A stretch of DNA of 10,506 nucleotides. Source: Hydrogenothermaceae bacterium. Lineage in GTDB: Bacteria > Aquificota > Aquificia > Aquificales > Hydrogenothermaceae. The notes beneath the pieces were generated by a model. That model made no database searches. It was not told the DNA's origin and saw only the letters and a program-made list of their open reading frames with translations. Numbering within the stretch: the first letter of the stretch is position 1; each line of letters opens with the position of its first letter. A program made the position numbers and the translations under genes. Location of the stretch: positions 1 through 10,506 of the forward strand of contig WFXI01000011.1 of assembly GCA_015490675.1 (NCBI GenBank), in the 5' to 3' direction. Below, in pieces: positions 1 through 6,328 of the stretch.

Positions 1-97
1 TAAGGGCATTTTTGAGGGTATTGACTACATGTTTTTGACCAATTACAGTATTAAAATCTTTTGGTCTATATTTTCTAGCAAAACTTATATATGCCAT
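1..97 (-). CDS. dnaX: DNA polymerase III subunit gamma/tau, N-terminal fragment
   Basis: Only the first 32 codons lie in the window; the rest continues past the left edge. The protein begins MAYISFARKYRPKDF and continues with VIGQKHVVNTLKNAL. This matches the conserved DnaX N-terminus (consensus roughly LARKYRP..F.D..GQ..V...L..A). DnaX is the AAA+ clamp-loader subunit that opens the beta sliding clamp and organises the replicase. The Walker A motif would follow shortly beyond the edge and cannot be seen. The ATG (complement of 95-97) has an AGG nine bases upstream, a modest ribosome binding site. The gene is codirectional with the long operon but 107 bases downstream of its last gene, so it may have its own promoter. 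Whether it makes a frameshifted gamma form cannot be judged here. Confidence 0.85.
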   Translation of the reverse strand, partial: MAYISFARKYRPKDFNTVIGQKHVVNTLKNAL

Positions 98-160
98 TTT
101 AAAAAACCTGTTTTTTGTTTAATTTAATGCAAAATTAATAAAAAAGCAAAAGAAGAAAGG

Positions 161-192
161 AAAAATAACTAATAACTCTAAATTAATTATTT
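161..192 (-). terminator. Possible weak AT-only hairpin terminator after the SDR gene
   Basis: Read on the minus strand, 12 bases after the SDR stop codon, an 11-bp stem (ten A-T pairs and one G-T) closes an 8-base loop and ends in a run of five T. The geometry fits an intrinsic terminator, but the stem has no G-C pair and would be weak, especially in a thermophile. It may equally be chance in AT-rich sequence. If it does not terminate, dnaX could be transcribed from the upstream operon. Confidence 0.25.
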
Positions 193-204
193 GATTATGT
201 TTCT

Positions 205-993
205 TTATTTTCTTCCTCTAACCAATGAAAGACCACCATCTACAACAATAGTTTGTCCCTGTATCCATTTTGCATCATCTGTGCATAAAAATCCTACAAC
301 TCCTGCAATGTCTTCTGGCATTCCCATTCTACCAAGTGGGGTAAGTTTTATGGTTCCTTCTTTTACCTCTTCATAATTAGGGAAAAGCTGAATAGCTTCT
401 GTATCTATTGGTCCTCCAGATACAGTATTTACATTAATTCCTTTTTCTCCAAGCTCTACAGCTGCATATCTAACTAATGCTTCTAATGCAGATTTTGCAG
501 AGCCGTGTATGGCGTAATTTGGCATATAGTCTTTAGTTCCTGTTGAAGAAATAGCTATTATTTTCCCTTCTCTTCCTTCCATTAATGGTGCTGCCTTTTG
601 AACAGACCATATAAAACCAAAAACTGTAATATCGTATATTCTTTTTGTTCCTTTTTCTTTCAGTCTTAAAAATGGAGCAAATCCTCCAACTACTTCCCTT
701 CCAGAAGCAACTGCATTACTTACAAAAATGTCTAAATAACCAAATTTTTCTTTAATTTCATCAAAAGCCCTGTCAATATCTTCTTTTTTTCCAAAATCTG
801 CTTGAATAACATAACCTTTTTGTCCTTTTGCTTCAATTTCTTTTACAACTTCTTCTGCTTTATCTCTGTTTTTGTAGTAATTAACAATTACATCTGCTCC
901 CATATCAGCAAGTTTAAGGGCTATAGCCCTTCCTATACCTCTACTTGAACCAGTAATGAATGCTAATTTTCCTTTTAGTGGTTTACATTCCAT
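205..993 (-). CDS. fabL: SDR-family oxidoreductase, FabL-like enoyl-[acyl-carrier-protein] reductase
   Basis: This 262-aa cytoplasmic short-chain dehydrogenase/reductase probably performs the last, NAD(P)H-dependent step of fatty acid elongation (trans-2-enoyl-ACP to acyl-ACP). The nucleotide-binding TGSSRGIG is at residues 14-21, NAVASG at 93-98 and ISS at 148-150. The active-site pair is Y160/K167 with six residues between. That Y-x6-K spacing is typical of enoyl-ACP reductases (FabI, FabL), whereas most SDRs have Y-x3-K. The C-terminal half follows Bacillus FabL closely in motif order: VSGGPIDTEA (191-200), TPLGRM, then IQGQTIVVDGG (245-254). Relative to recalled FabL there are about seven extra residues near 100-120, and the usual N of the SDR tetrad appears to be T123. 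It is slightly longer than FabL (about 250 aa). GGAGAGG seven bases before the ATG supports this start, and the 40-aa gene ends four bases upstream. The SDR assignment is firm; the precise substrate is less so. Confidence 0.75.
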   Translation of the reverse strand: MECKPLKGKLAFITGSSRGIGRAIALKLADMGADVIVNYYKNRDKAEEVVKEIEAKGQKGYVIQADFGKKEDIDRAFDEIKEKFGYLDIFVSNAVASGREVVGGFAPFLRLKEKGTKRIYDITVFGFIWSVQKAAPLMEGREGKIIAISSTGTKDYMPNYAIHGSAKSALEALVRYAAVELGEKGINVNTVSGGPIDTEAIQLFPNYEEVKEGTIKLTPLGRMGMPEDIAGVVGFLCTDDAKWIQGQTIVVDGGLSLVRGRK

Positions 994-997
994 TTGC

Positions 998-1120
998 TTA
1001 CCTCTCCTTTGTGTTTCTTTTTTCTTCTAATTTATCTAAAAATAAAACGAAACTTATAACAATAAAAACAGAAATTAGCAACAATGCAAAAGTGAATAAA
1101 TAATATTCTTCATAGCTCAT
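998..1120 (-). CDS. Small single-span membrane protein (40 aa), function unknown
   Basis: I do not recognise this family. The 40-aa product starts MSYEEYY, has one hydrophobic segment at residues 8-28 rich in L, I, V and F, and ends in a charged tail (DKLEEKRNTKER, 29-40). This looks like a one-helix inner-membrane protein; the basic/acidic tail is probably cytoplasmic. Evidence that it is real: its ATG overlaps the stop of the upstream 63-aa gene as ATGA, GGGAG lies seven bases before the start, and its stop sits inside the ribosome binding region of the downstream SDR gene, four bases before that ATG. It fills exactly the space between two genes of a compact operon. It has no cysteines or other catalytic hallmark. 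Together with the 63-aa neighbour it may form a small membrane pair; this is inference from translational coupling. Confidence 0.65.
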   Translation of the reverse strand: MSYEEYYLFTFALLLISVFIVISFVLFLDKLEEKRNTKER

Positions 1121-1308
1121 TTTTTTTCTCCCTTTTTTATCAGTAATACTCCAATAATAGTGAGGAGTAAATAAATAAAAAACGCTACTAAAGATACTAT
1201 AGGTCTTATATTTTCACTAACAATAGGCTGTATTATAGCAAAAACTACAACAGCAACACCTGTATTGAGTAATTGCTTTCCTAGTTCTTTTAAGTGTTCT
1301 TTTCCCAT
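1117..1308 (-). CDS. Small two-span membrane protein (63 aa), function unknown
   Basis: This 63-aa protein is not one I can name. It has a short amphipathic, lysine-rich start (MGKEHLKELGKQ), a hydrophobic stretch at about 17-30, a polar turn with SENIRP at 31-36, a second hydrophobic stretch at about 37-57, and a basic KKGEKK end. That predicts a two-helix inner-membrane hairpin with both ends on the cytoplasmic side (positive-inside rule). The ATG lies nine bases after the trpD stop and has no clear Shine-Dalgarno sequence, so translation may depend on ribosomes finishing trpD. Its TGA stop overlaps the ATG of the 40-aa gene. Position inside a tight operon and clean membrane topology argue that it is a real gene. 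Confidence 0.65.
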   Translation of the reverse strand: MGKEHLKELGKQLLNTGVAVVVFAIIQPIVSENIRPIVSLVAFFIYLLLTIIGVLLIKKGEKK

Positions 1309-1317
1309 AGTTGTTCA

Positions 1318-2328
1318 TTAATTAAAATTTTTTAGTTTTTCTAGAACCTCATAAGCATTTCCAGAGTAAATTGTTTCTTTTGCAAGCTCTACACCTTCTT
1401 TTATTGTATCAACAACTCCACTTGCTTTTAAAGCAAATCCAGAATTTAATGCAACAAAATCTGTTTTTGCTCCTTTATCTTCTCCCTTTAATATTTTAAG
1501 TGCTATATCTAAATTGCACTCTAAATCTCCACCTTCTATCTCTGAAAAACTGGCTTTTTTTAATCCAAAATCTTCTGGTTCAACATAATAAGTAGTAACT
1601 TCTCCATTATTTATCTCTGCAACAAAAGTCTTGTTAGTAATTGAAATTTCATCTAACCCTTCAAGTCCATGGACTACAAAACCTCTTTCTATTCCTAAAT
1701 TTGCTAAAACTTTAGCTAAAGGTTCAACAAGTTTTTCACTAAAAACTCCCATTAACTGGTATTTTGCTTCTGCAGGATTAGATAAAGGTCCCAATATATT
1801 AAAAATTGTTCTTATTCCAAGCTCTTTTCTTTGTTTTATTACATTTTTCATTGCTGGATGATAAATTGGTGCAAATAAAAATGCTATTCCAACTTCTTCT
1901 AAAGCTTTAGATGCTATTTCTGGAGGCATTTCTATATTAACTCCTAAAGCTTGCATAATATCTGCACTTCCACATTTTGATGAAACAGAGCGATTTCCGT
2001 GTTTTGCAACTTTCGCACCAGCTCCGGCTACAACAAATGCGGAAATTGTGGAGACATTGAAGGTATTTACTTTATCTCCTCCTGTTCCACAGGTATCAAC
2101 TAGCTTAGATTTATCTTTTACAGGAACTTTTACTGCTTTTTGTCTCATAACATTTGCAGCAGAAGTAATTTCTTCTATTGTTTCTCCTTTCATTTTTAAT
2201 GCAGTTAAAACAGCTCCAATTTGTGTGTCTGTAAGCTTTCCTTCCATTATTAAATTAAATAAATCTTCAACCTCTTTAGAGGTTAAGTTTTCAAAGTTTG
2301 TCAGTTTATTTAGTATTTCTTTTATCAT
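1318..2328 (-). CDS. trpD: Anthranilate phosphoribosyltransferase
   Basis: TrpD joins anthranilate to PRPP to give N-(5-phosphoribosyl)anthranilate, the second committed step of tryptophan synthesis, in the cytoplasm. The 336-aa length is normal for the single-function enzyme. Residues 1-70 form the helical N-terminal domain. The PRPP loop GTGGD is at 81-85, KHGNRSVSS at 109-117 and the anthranilate-contacting R-x2-LGIRT-x-FN-x-LGPLSNP region at about 167-185. The metal-binding DE pair is at 226-227 in GLDEIS. No key motif is missing. The start has GAGGG eight bases upstream, which overlaps the end of the surA-like gene; the gap between the two is four bases. No other trp gene is in the window, so tryptophan genes appear scattered in this genome, unlike the classic trp operon. 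No attenuator is visible ahead of it. Confidence 0.96.
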   Translation of the reverse strand: MIKEILNKLTNFENLTSKEVEDLFNLIMEGKLTDTQIGAVLTALKMKGETIEEITSAANVMRQKAVKVPVKDKSKLVDTCGTGGDKVNTFNVSTISAFVVAGAGAKVAKHGNRSVSSKCGSADIMQALGVNIEMPPEIASKALEEVGIAFLFAPIYHPAMKNVIKQRKELGIRTIFNILGPLSNPAEAKYQLMGVFSEKLVEPLAKVLANLGIERGFVVHGLEGLDEISITNKTFVAEINNGEVTTYYVEPEDFGLKKASFSEIEGGDLECNLDIALKILKGEDKGAKTDFVALNSGFALKASGVVDTIKEGVELAKETIYSGNAYEVLEKLKNFN

Positions 2329-2332
2329 TTCT

Positions 2333-3202
2333 TTAACCCTCTAACTCTTTGTCTAAATATTGAATTACAGCTTTTTCTCTTAACTTCTTAACTTCTAATT
2401 TTAAAGCTTCATCTAACTTTTTCATTAACTCCTTTGGAGGAATTTCTTTTGGTATTAGCTTCTTATATTCAGATTTTATATATATAAAATAAACTCCTTT
2501 ATCTGTTTGAACTTCTGTTATTGTTCCAACTTTAGAAGACCATACTTTTTCATCTAATATCTTTAACAGTTCCCCTTTTTTTACTTTTCCTAAGTATCCT
2601 CCTTTATCTTCTGTTATAGGGTCTTGTGAGTATTTTTTTGCTAACTCTGTAAAGTTTTCAGATTTCAAATTTTCTTTAAGATATTTATACACATTTTCAA
2701 AATCTGCAGAATTTTTGTCTAAATAAATTATGTAAACTTCTCTATATTTTTCTTCTTTTGCTTCTTTTATATTCTGTAAAACCTTTGGCTTTAAAATAAA
2801 TTGCATATATTTACCAATCATTATTTCCCTTTTTATAAGGTCTGTAAATTCCGAATATGCAAAACCTTGACTTCTAACAAAGTTCTTAAACTCTTCAACA
2901 GACTTCATTTTATTTGCTAATGCAAGTCTTAAAATTGCTTGTTCTACTTCTTGAGGTAAAACTCTTATGTTGTGTTTTCTTGCTTCTTGGTAAATTAAAA
3001 TCTGGTCTATTAATTTATCTGCAACTTTCTTTTTATCTTCAATTCCAAACCATTTAGAAGCTAAATCTATCTCTGATTTTAAAATTGGCTCTCCATTAAC
3101 AATTATTGCTACTTTATCTAAAAGCTGTAATTTTTCCTCTTCTGCGAAAATAACACTAAAAAACAAAAGCAAACCAGCAAATATATATCTAACAGCTATC
3201 AT
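2333..3202 (-). CDS. SurA-like periplasmic chaperone / peptidyl-prolyl isomerase
   Basis: The 289-aa protein starts with a typical signal peptide (basic start, hydrophobic 7-19, FA at 19-20 before EEE), so it should be exported to the periplasm. Residues about 28-140 resemble the SurA N-terminal chaperone domain (VAIIVNGEPILKSEID, then the LIDQILIYQEA helix). Residues about 153-245 form one parvulin-type PPIase domain, with the marker region FTELAKKYSQDP (184-195) and GGYLGKVKKGEL (201-212). A basic helical tail follows. E. coli SurA has two parvulin domains and about 430 residues, so this is the short, single-domain form. Its likely role is folding and delivery of outer-membrane proteins. 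The reading frame overlaps the 3' end of glmU by 14 bases. AGGAG lies 13 bases before the ATG, inside the purine-rich code for GlmU's Lys/Glu tail. No alternative in-frame ATG exists until residue 99. Confidence 0.82.
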   Translation of the reverse strand: MIAVRYIFAGLLLFFSVIFAEEEKLQLLDKVAIIVNGEPILKSEIDLASKWFGIEDKKKVADKLIDQILIYQEARKHNIRVLPQEVEQAILRLALANKMKSVEEFKNFVRSQGFAYSEFTDLIKREIMIGKYMQFILKPKVLQNIKEAKEEKYREVYIIYLDKNSADFENVYKYLKENLKSENFTELAKKYSQDPITEDKGGYLGKVKKGELLKILDEKVWSSKVGTITEVQTDKGVYFIYIKSEYKKLIPKEIPPKELMKKLDEALKLEVKKLREKAVIQYLDKELEG

Positions 3203-4640
3203 CTTTTTCTTTCTTCTCCTTTTTTCTTTTTGCGTAGTTATCTATTATTCTTAATTTTGCTCTTTCTACAGCCAAAGCATTATCAGGGACATCTTTTGTT
3301 ATAACTGAACCTGAACCTGTATAGGCATTTTTTCCTATTGTTATAGGTGCTACTAGCATCGTGTCACTGCCAATAAATGCACCGTCTTTAATTACAGTTT
3401 TATGTTTATTTACTCCATCATAATTACAGGTAATTGTTCCTGCTCCTATATTTACATTATTACCAATTTCTGCATCACCTAAATAGGTCAGGTGTTTGGC
3501 ATAGGTATTATTTCCTATTTTTGAGTTTTTAACTTCAACAAAGTTTCCAATACTGCAATTTTTTCCAATTACTGCATTATTTCTTATTCTCGAAAATGGA
3601 CCAACTTCTGCATTATCTTCAATAATAGAATTTTCAATAACTGTATTTGGATAGATTTTTACATTTTTGCCTATTTTTGAGTTGATGATTACACAGTTTT
3701 CATAAATTATACTTCCTTCTAAAACTTCCGTTTTACCTCTTAAAGAAACACATTGATAAATTTCAACATCTTTATCTAGAGATACATCAAAATCTATCCA
3801 TACAGTATCAGGATTGTGAATAGTTACTCCATTTGTTGCCCAAAAATATAAAAACTGAGTTTTCAAAATATTTTCAGCATTAGCAAGTTGCCATCTGTCA
3901 TTAACTCCAAGAATTTGAGTATAATCACCTACATCAAAGGTGTAAAAGTATTTGCCTTCGTCTTTCAATATTTCTATAACATCTGTTAAGTAATACTCAT
4001 TTTGATTATTGTTTGAAGTTAATTTGTTTAAAGCATCTTTTAAAAACGGTACGTAGATAAGATATATTCCAGAATTTACTTCCTTAATCTGTTTTTCTAA
4101 AGGTGATGCGTCTTTTTCTTCAACAATTTTATCTATTACGCCAGCTTTACCTTTAATTATTCGTCCATATCCATATGGATTATCTAATTTTGCAGTTAAA
4201 ACAAGTCCAGCAATATTTTTATTTTTGTAGTTTTTATCATTTATTTGTCTTCCTTCATAGTTTATTAGGGCATTTAAGTAATTAACAGCATCTTTTAAAG
4301 TTTGCCCTTTTATTAGAGGTGTATCTCCATTGATAATCAACAAATACCCATCGAAATCTTCCCAATATTTTAAAGAAGACTTAACAGCATCTCCTGTGCC
4401 AAGTTGCTTTTCTTGAATGGCAAATTTACATTTATCGCAATTTATTTCTTTGATTACATCTTCTTTTTTATGCCCAACTACAAAAATAATTTCTTCGGGG
4501 TTTATCCAGCTAACAGCTTCTTTAACATAAAAAATCATAGGCTTTCCAAGAAGTTGATGCAGAACTTTTGGCTTTTCTGATTTAAATCTAGTTCCTTTTC
4601 CTGCTGCAAGGATAATTGCTTTTATTTTTATGTTTTCCAT
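3189..4640 (-). CDS. glmU: Bifunctional GlmU: GlcNAc-1-phosphate uridyltransferase / glucosamine-1-phosphate acetyltransferase
   Basis: GlmU acetylates glucosamine-1-phosphate and then adds UMP to make UDP-GlcNAc, the precursor of peptidoglycan and lipid A. The N-terminal pyrophosphorylase domain shows LAAGKGTRF (11-19), K25, GTGDA (81-85), NGDTPL (104-109), NSGIY (189-193) and NEYYLTD (214-220). From about 275 a left-handed beta-helix of hexapeptide repeats follows, with GPFSRIR (347-353), the catalytic H383 in KHLTYLGDAEIG, and NIGAGTITCNYDG (397-409). At 483 aa it is longer than E. coli GlmU (456). The extra length lies mainly at about 113-143, an Asn/Lys-rich low-complexity insert in the uridyltransferase domain, and in a Lys/Glu-rich tail (about 471-483). 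The TAA of hisG directly abuts this ATG, with AGGA very close upstream, so translation is probably coupled to hisG. Confidence 0.96.
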   Translation of the reverse strand: MENIKIKAIILAAGKGTRFKSEKPKVLHQLLGKPMIFYVKEAVSWINPEEIIFVVGHKKEDVIKEINCDKCKFAIQEKQLGTGDAVKSSLKYWEDFDGYLLIINGDTPLIKGQTLKDAVNYLNALINYEGRQINDKNYKNKNIAGLVLTAKLDNPYGYGRIIKGKAGVIDKIVEEKDASPLEKQIKEVNSGIYLIYVPFLKDALNKLTSNNNQNEYYLTDVIEILKDEGKYFYTFDVGDYTQILGVNDRWQLANAENILKTQFLYFWATNGVTIHNPDTVWIDFDVSLDKDVEIYQCVSLRGKTEVLEGSIIYENCVIINSKIGKNVKIYPNTVIENSIIEDNAEVGPFSRIRNNAVIGKNCSIGNFVEVKNSKIGNNTYAKHLTYLGDAEIGNNVNIGAGTITCNYDGVNKHKTVIKDGAFIGSDTMLVAPITIGKNAYTGSGSVITKDVPDNALAVERAKLRIIDNYAKRKKEKKEKDDSC

Positions 4641-5270
4641 TTATCCTACTACCTGCTTTAATTTTTGAATTATTTCTGAAATTTTTTCATTTTTTGTTTT
4701 GTAGCTAATTCTATTAATAATCAGTTTTGCAGAAGAAGGTCTAATATCATCAATAACAATAAGTCCGTTTTCCCTTAAAGTTGTTCCTGTTTCTACAATA
4801 TCAACAATAAACTCAGAAAGTCCAAGAAGTGGAGCAAGTTCTATTGAGCCGTAAAGCTCTATAATTGTTGTATTTATTCCCTTTTCTTTAAAGAAATTTT
4901 CTGCAATTTTTGGATATTTTGTTGCTATTTTTAAATGAGATGGATTTGAATTATATATGGTTTTACTTTCAGGAAGACCTGCTACAACTATTCTACACGC
5001 TCCAATTTTTAAATCTACAGGTTTATAAACATCAGGATTTGTTTCAAGTAAAACATCATCTCCAGCAACACCTATATCTGCAACTCCATATTCTACATAA
5101 GTTGGAACATCTTTTGCTCTAACTAGTAAAAATTTAAATTCTTCACTTTCAACAATTAGTTTTCTACTTTCAGGTTTAACTTCTTCGTTTAAAATTTCTG
5201 CTTTTTTGAATAAATTTACAGTCTGGTCAAAAAGTCTACCTTTTGGAAGTGCTACTACAAGTTTTTCCAT
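4641..5270 (-). CDS. hisG: ATP phosphoribosyltransferase, short catalytic form
   Basis: HisG condenses ATP with PRPP, the first step of histidine synthesis. The 209-aa protein carries ALPKGRL (7-13), the DVPTYVEYGVADIGVAGDD region (54-72) and the PRPP loop around DIVETGTTLRENG (157-169). It ends shortly afterwards, so it lacks the C-terminal histidine-binding regulatory domain of the roughly 300-aa long form. Short HisG enzymes are known to work as a hetero-octamer with HisZ, a HisS paralogue; no hisZ is in this window, so it should lie elsewhere. Eight bases separate the gene from minE. An AGG at the minE stop codon, seven bases before the ATG, serves as ribosome binding site. It is the only his gene here, standing between division and cell-wall genes. 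Confidence 0.95.
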   Translation of the reverse strand: MEKLVVALPKGRLFDQTVNLFKKAEILNEEVKPESRKLIVESEEFKFLLVRAKDVPTYVEYGVADIGVAGDDVLLETNPDVYKPVDLKIGACRIVVAGLPESKTIYNSNPSHLKIATKYPKIAENFFKEKGINTTIIELYGSIELAPLLGLSEFIVDIVETGTTLRENGLIVIDDIRPSSAKLIINRISYKTKNEKISEIIQKLKQVVG

Positions 5271-5278
5271 TTACTAAC

Positions 5279-5518
5279 CTAATCCTTAAATGGAATACTT
5301 ATCCAGAGTTGTTCCTTACCGTTTTCCTGACGGATTTCAACTTCTACATTTTCAGCATCAAATTGAGGATATTTAGAAAAAACTCCTCTTAAATCAATTT
5401 GTAGTAGTTCTGCAAAATTTGGTGGTAAACCTTTCCTTTCATATTCCAACACCATTTGAAGTCTTCTTTTTGCTACCTTCGATGAAGATTCTTTTCTGAA
5501 AAAATCAAATAATCCCAT
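5279..5518 (-). CDS. minE: Cell division topological specificity factor MinE
   Basis: MinE stimulates MinD ATPase and drives MinCD away from midcell, so that FtsZ assembles only there. The 79-aa protein has the hydrophobic membrane-targeting start GLFDFF (2-7). The MinD-contact helix AKRRLQMVLEYER (16-28) corresponds to AKERLQIIVAERR in E. coli. The C-terminal dimerisation half (about 35-79) contains the L-x-IDLRGVFSKYPQFD and VEVEIRQENG strands. It is slightly shorter than the E. coli protein (88 aa) but complete. A near-perfect GGGAGGT lies five bases before the ATG and overlaps the minD stop codon, linking expression of the two. The presence of MinE rather than only MinC/MinD implies an oscillating, E. 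coli-type Min system. Confidence 0.95.
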   Translation of the reverse strand: MGLFDFFRKESSSKVAKRRLQMVLEYERKGLPPNFAELLQIDLRGVFSKYPQFDAENVEVEIRQENGKEQLWISIPFKD

Positions 5519-5521
5519 TAT

Positions 5522-6307
5522 TTACCTCCCTAAAAGCCAACCAAGAATACCTTTTTTCTCGTCAAGCTCGTCAAATGGAATATCTTCTCCTTCTACTCTT
5601 CTAGCAAGGTTCCATAAAGCTCTTCCAGATTTATATTTATCTTTATGTAAAACTATAGGCTCTCCCCTGTTTGTAAAATCTACCATTTTCTCTTCATCAG
5701 GTATTATTCCAATTTTAGGTATTTTTAATACCTCTTCCACATCTTCAACAGAAAGCATTTCTCCTTTTTTTACTAGTTGAGGTTTTATTCTATTTACAAC
5801 AAGTCTTATACTTCTTTTTTCCATATTTTCTAAAAATCCTATAATTCTATCTGCATCTCTAACTGCAGAAACTTCAGGATTTGTTACTACAAGAGCTTCA
5901 TCTGCTGGAGTAGCTGCTGTTTTAAAGCCACTTTCTATACCTGCAGGAGAATCAATAAGAATGTAATCAAATTTATCCCTAACTTCGTCAACGATTTCTT
6001 TTAACTGCTCTGGTTTTACTGCATCTTTGTCTTTTGTTTGAGAAGCTGGAAGTAAAAATAATGGAAGTCCTCTTTTATCTTTTACAAATGCTTTTTCAGG
6101 AGAAACAACTCCTTCAACAACACTAACTATGTCGTAGATAATTCTATTTTCTACTCCTAAAATCATATCTAGATTTCTAAGACCAATATCAGCATCAATT
6201 GCTAAAACCTTTTTTCCCATTTTTGCAAGGGCTACTGATAGGTTAGCAGTGACAGTGGTTTTACCAACACCCCCTTTTCCTGAAGTAACTACAATTACTC
6301 TAGCCAT
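5522..6307 (-). CDS. minD: Septum site-determining ATPase MinD
   Basis: MinD is the membrane-cycling ATPase that recruits MinC to the poles. The deviant Walker A SGKGGVGKTT is at residues 9-18, with signature lysine K11 and phosphate-binding K16. The switch I region DADIGLRNLD is at 38-47 and the Walker B-like ILIDSPAGIE at 116-125. The final 11 residues, KKGILGWLLGR, form the amphipathic membrane-targeting helix typical of MinD. This helix separates it from the related ParA and flagellar FlhG proteins. The 261-aa length is standard. GAGGAG five bases before the ATG is a strong ribosome binding site. It sits 21 bases after minC and three before minE, in the conserved order minC-minD-minE. Confidence 0.97.
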   Translation of the reverse strand: MARVIVVTSGKGGVGKTTVTANLSVALAKMGKKVLAIDADIGLRNLDMILGVENRIIYDIVSVVEGVVSPEKAFVKDKRGLPLFLLPASQTKDKDAVKPEQLKEIVDEVRDKFDYILIDSPAGIESGFKTAATPADEALVVTNPEVSAVRDADRIIGFLENMEKRSIRLVVNRIKPQLVKKGEMLSVEDVEEVLKIPKIGIIPDEEKMVDFTNRGEPIVLHKDKYKSGRALWNLARRVEGEDIPFDELDEKKGILGWLLGR

Positions 6308-6328
6308 TTTTTCTCCTCATTTTAATTT

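Noticed and set aside
98..160. A dnaX promoter (TTGCTT with TAAATT at 17 bases on the minus strand)
   Set aside because: Three of six and four of six matches in AT-rich sequence are not above chance; no clear promoter can be supported.
998..1120. Resemblance of the 40-aa protein to CydX/CcoQ-type oxidase subunits
   Set aside because: Only length and a single membrane helix are shared; no CydX-like motif and no oxidase genes nearby.
191..2344. Plus-strand open frames of 61-98 codons opposite the SDR gene and trpD
   Set aside because: They lie antisense to strongly conserved genes, lack ribosome binding sites and show no recognisable domain; they are shadows of the real frames.
4910..5122. 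70-codon plus-strand frame rich in Leu, Gln and His inside hisG
   Set aside because: Its composition is what the complement of hisG codons gives; no start signal and no motif.
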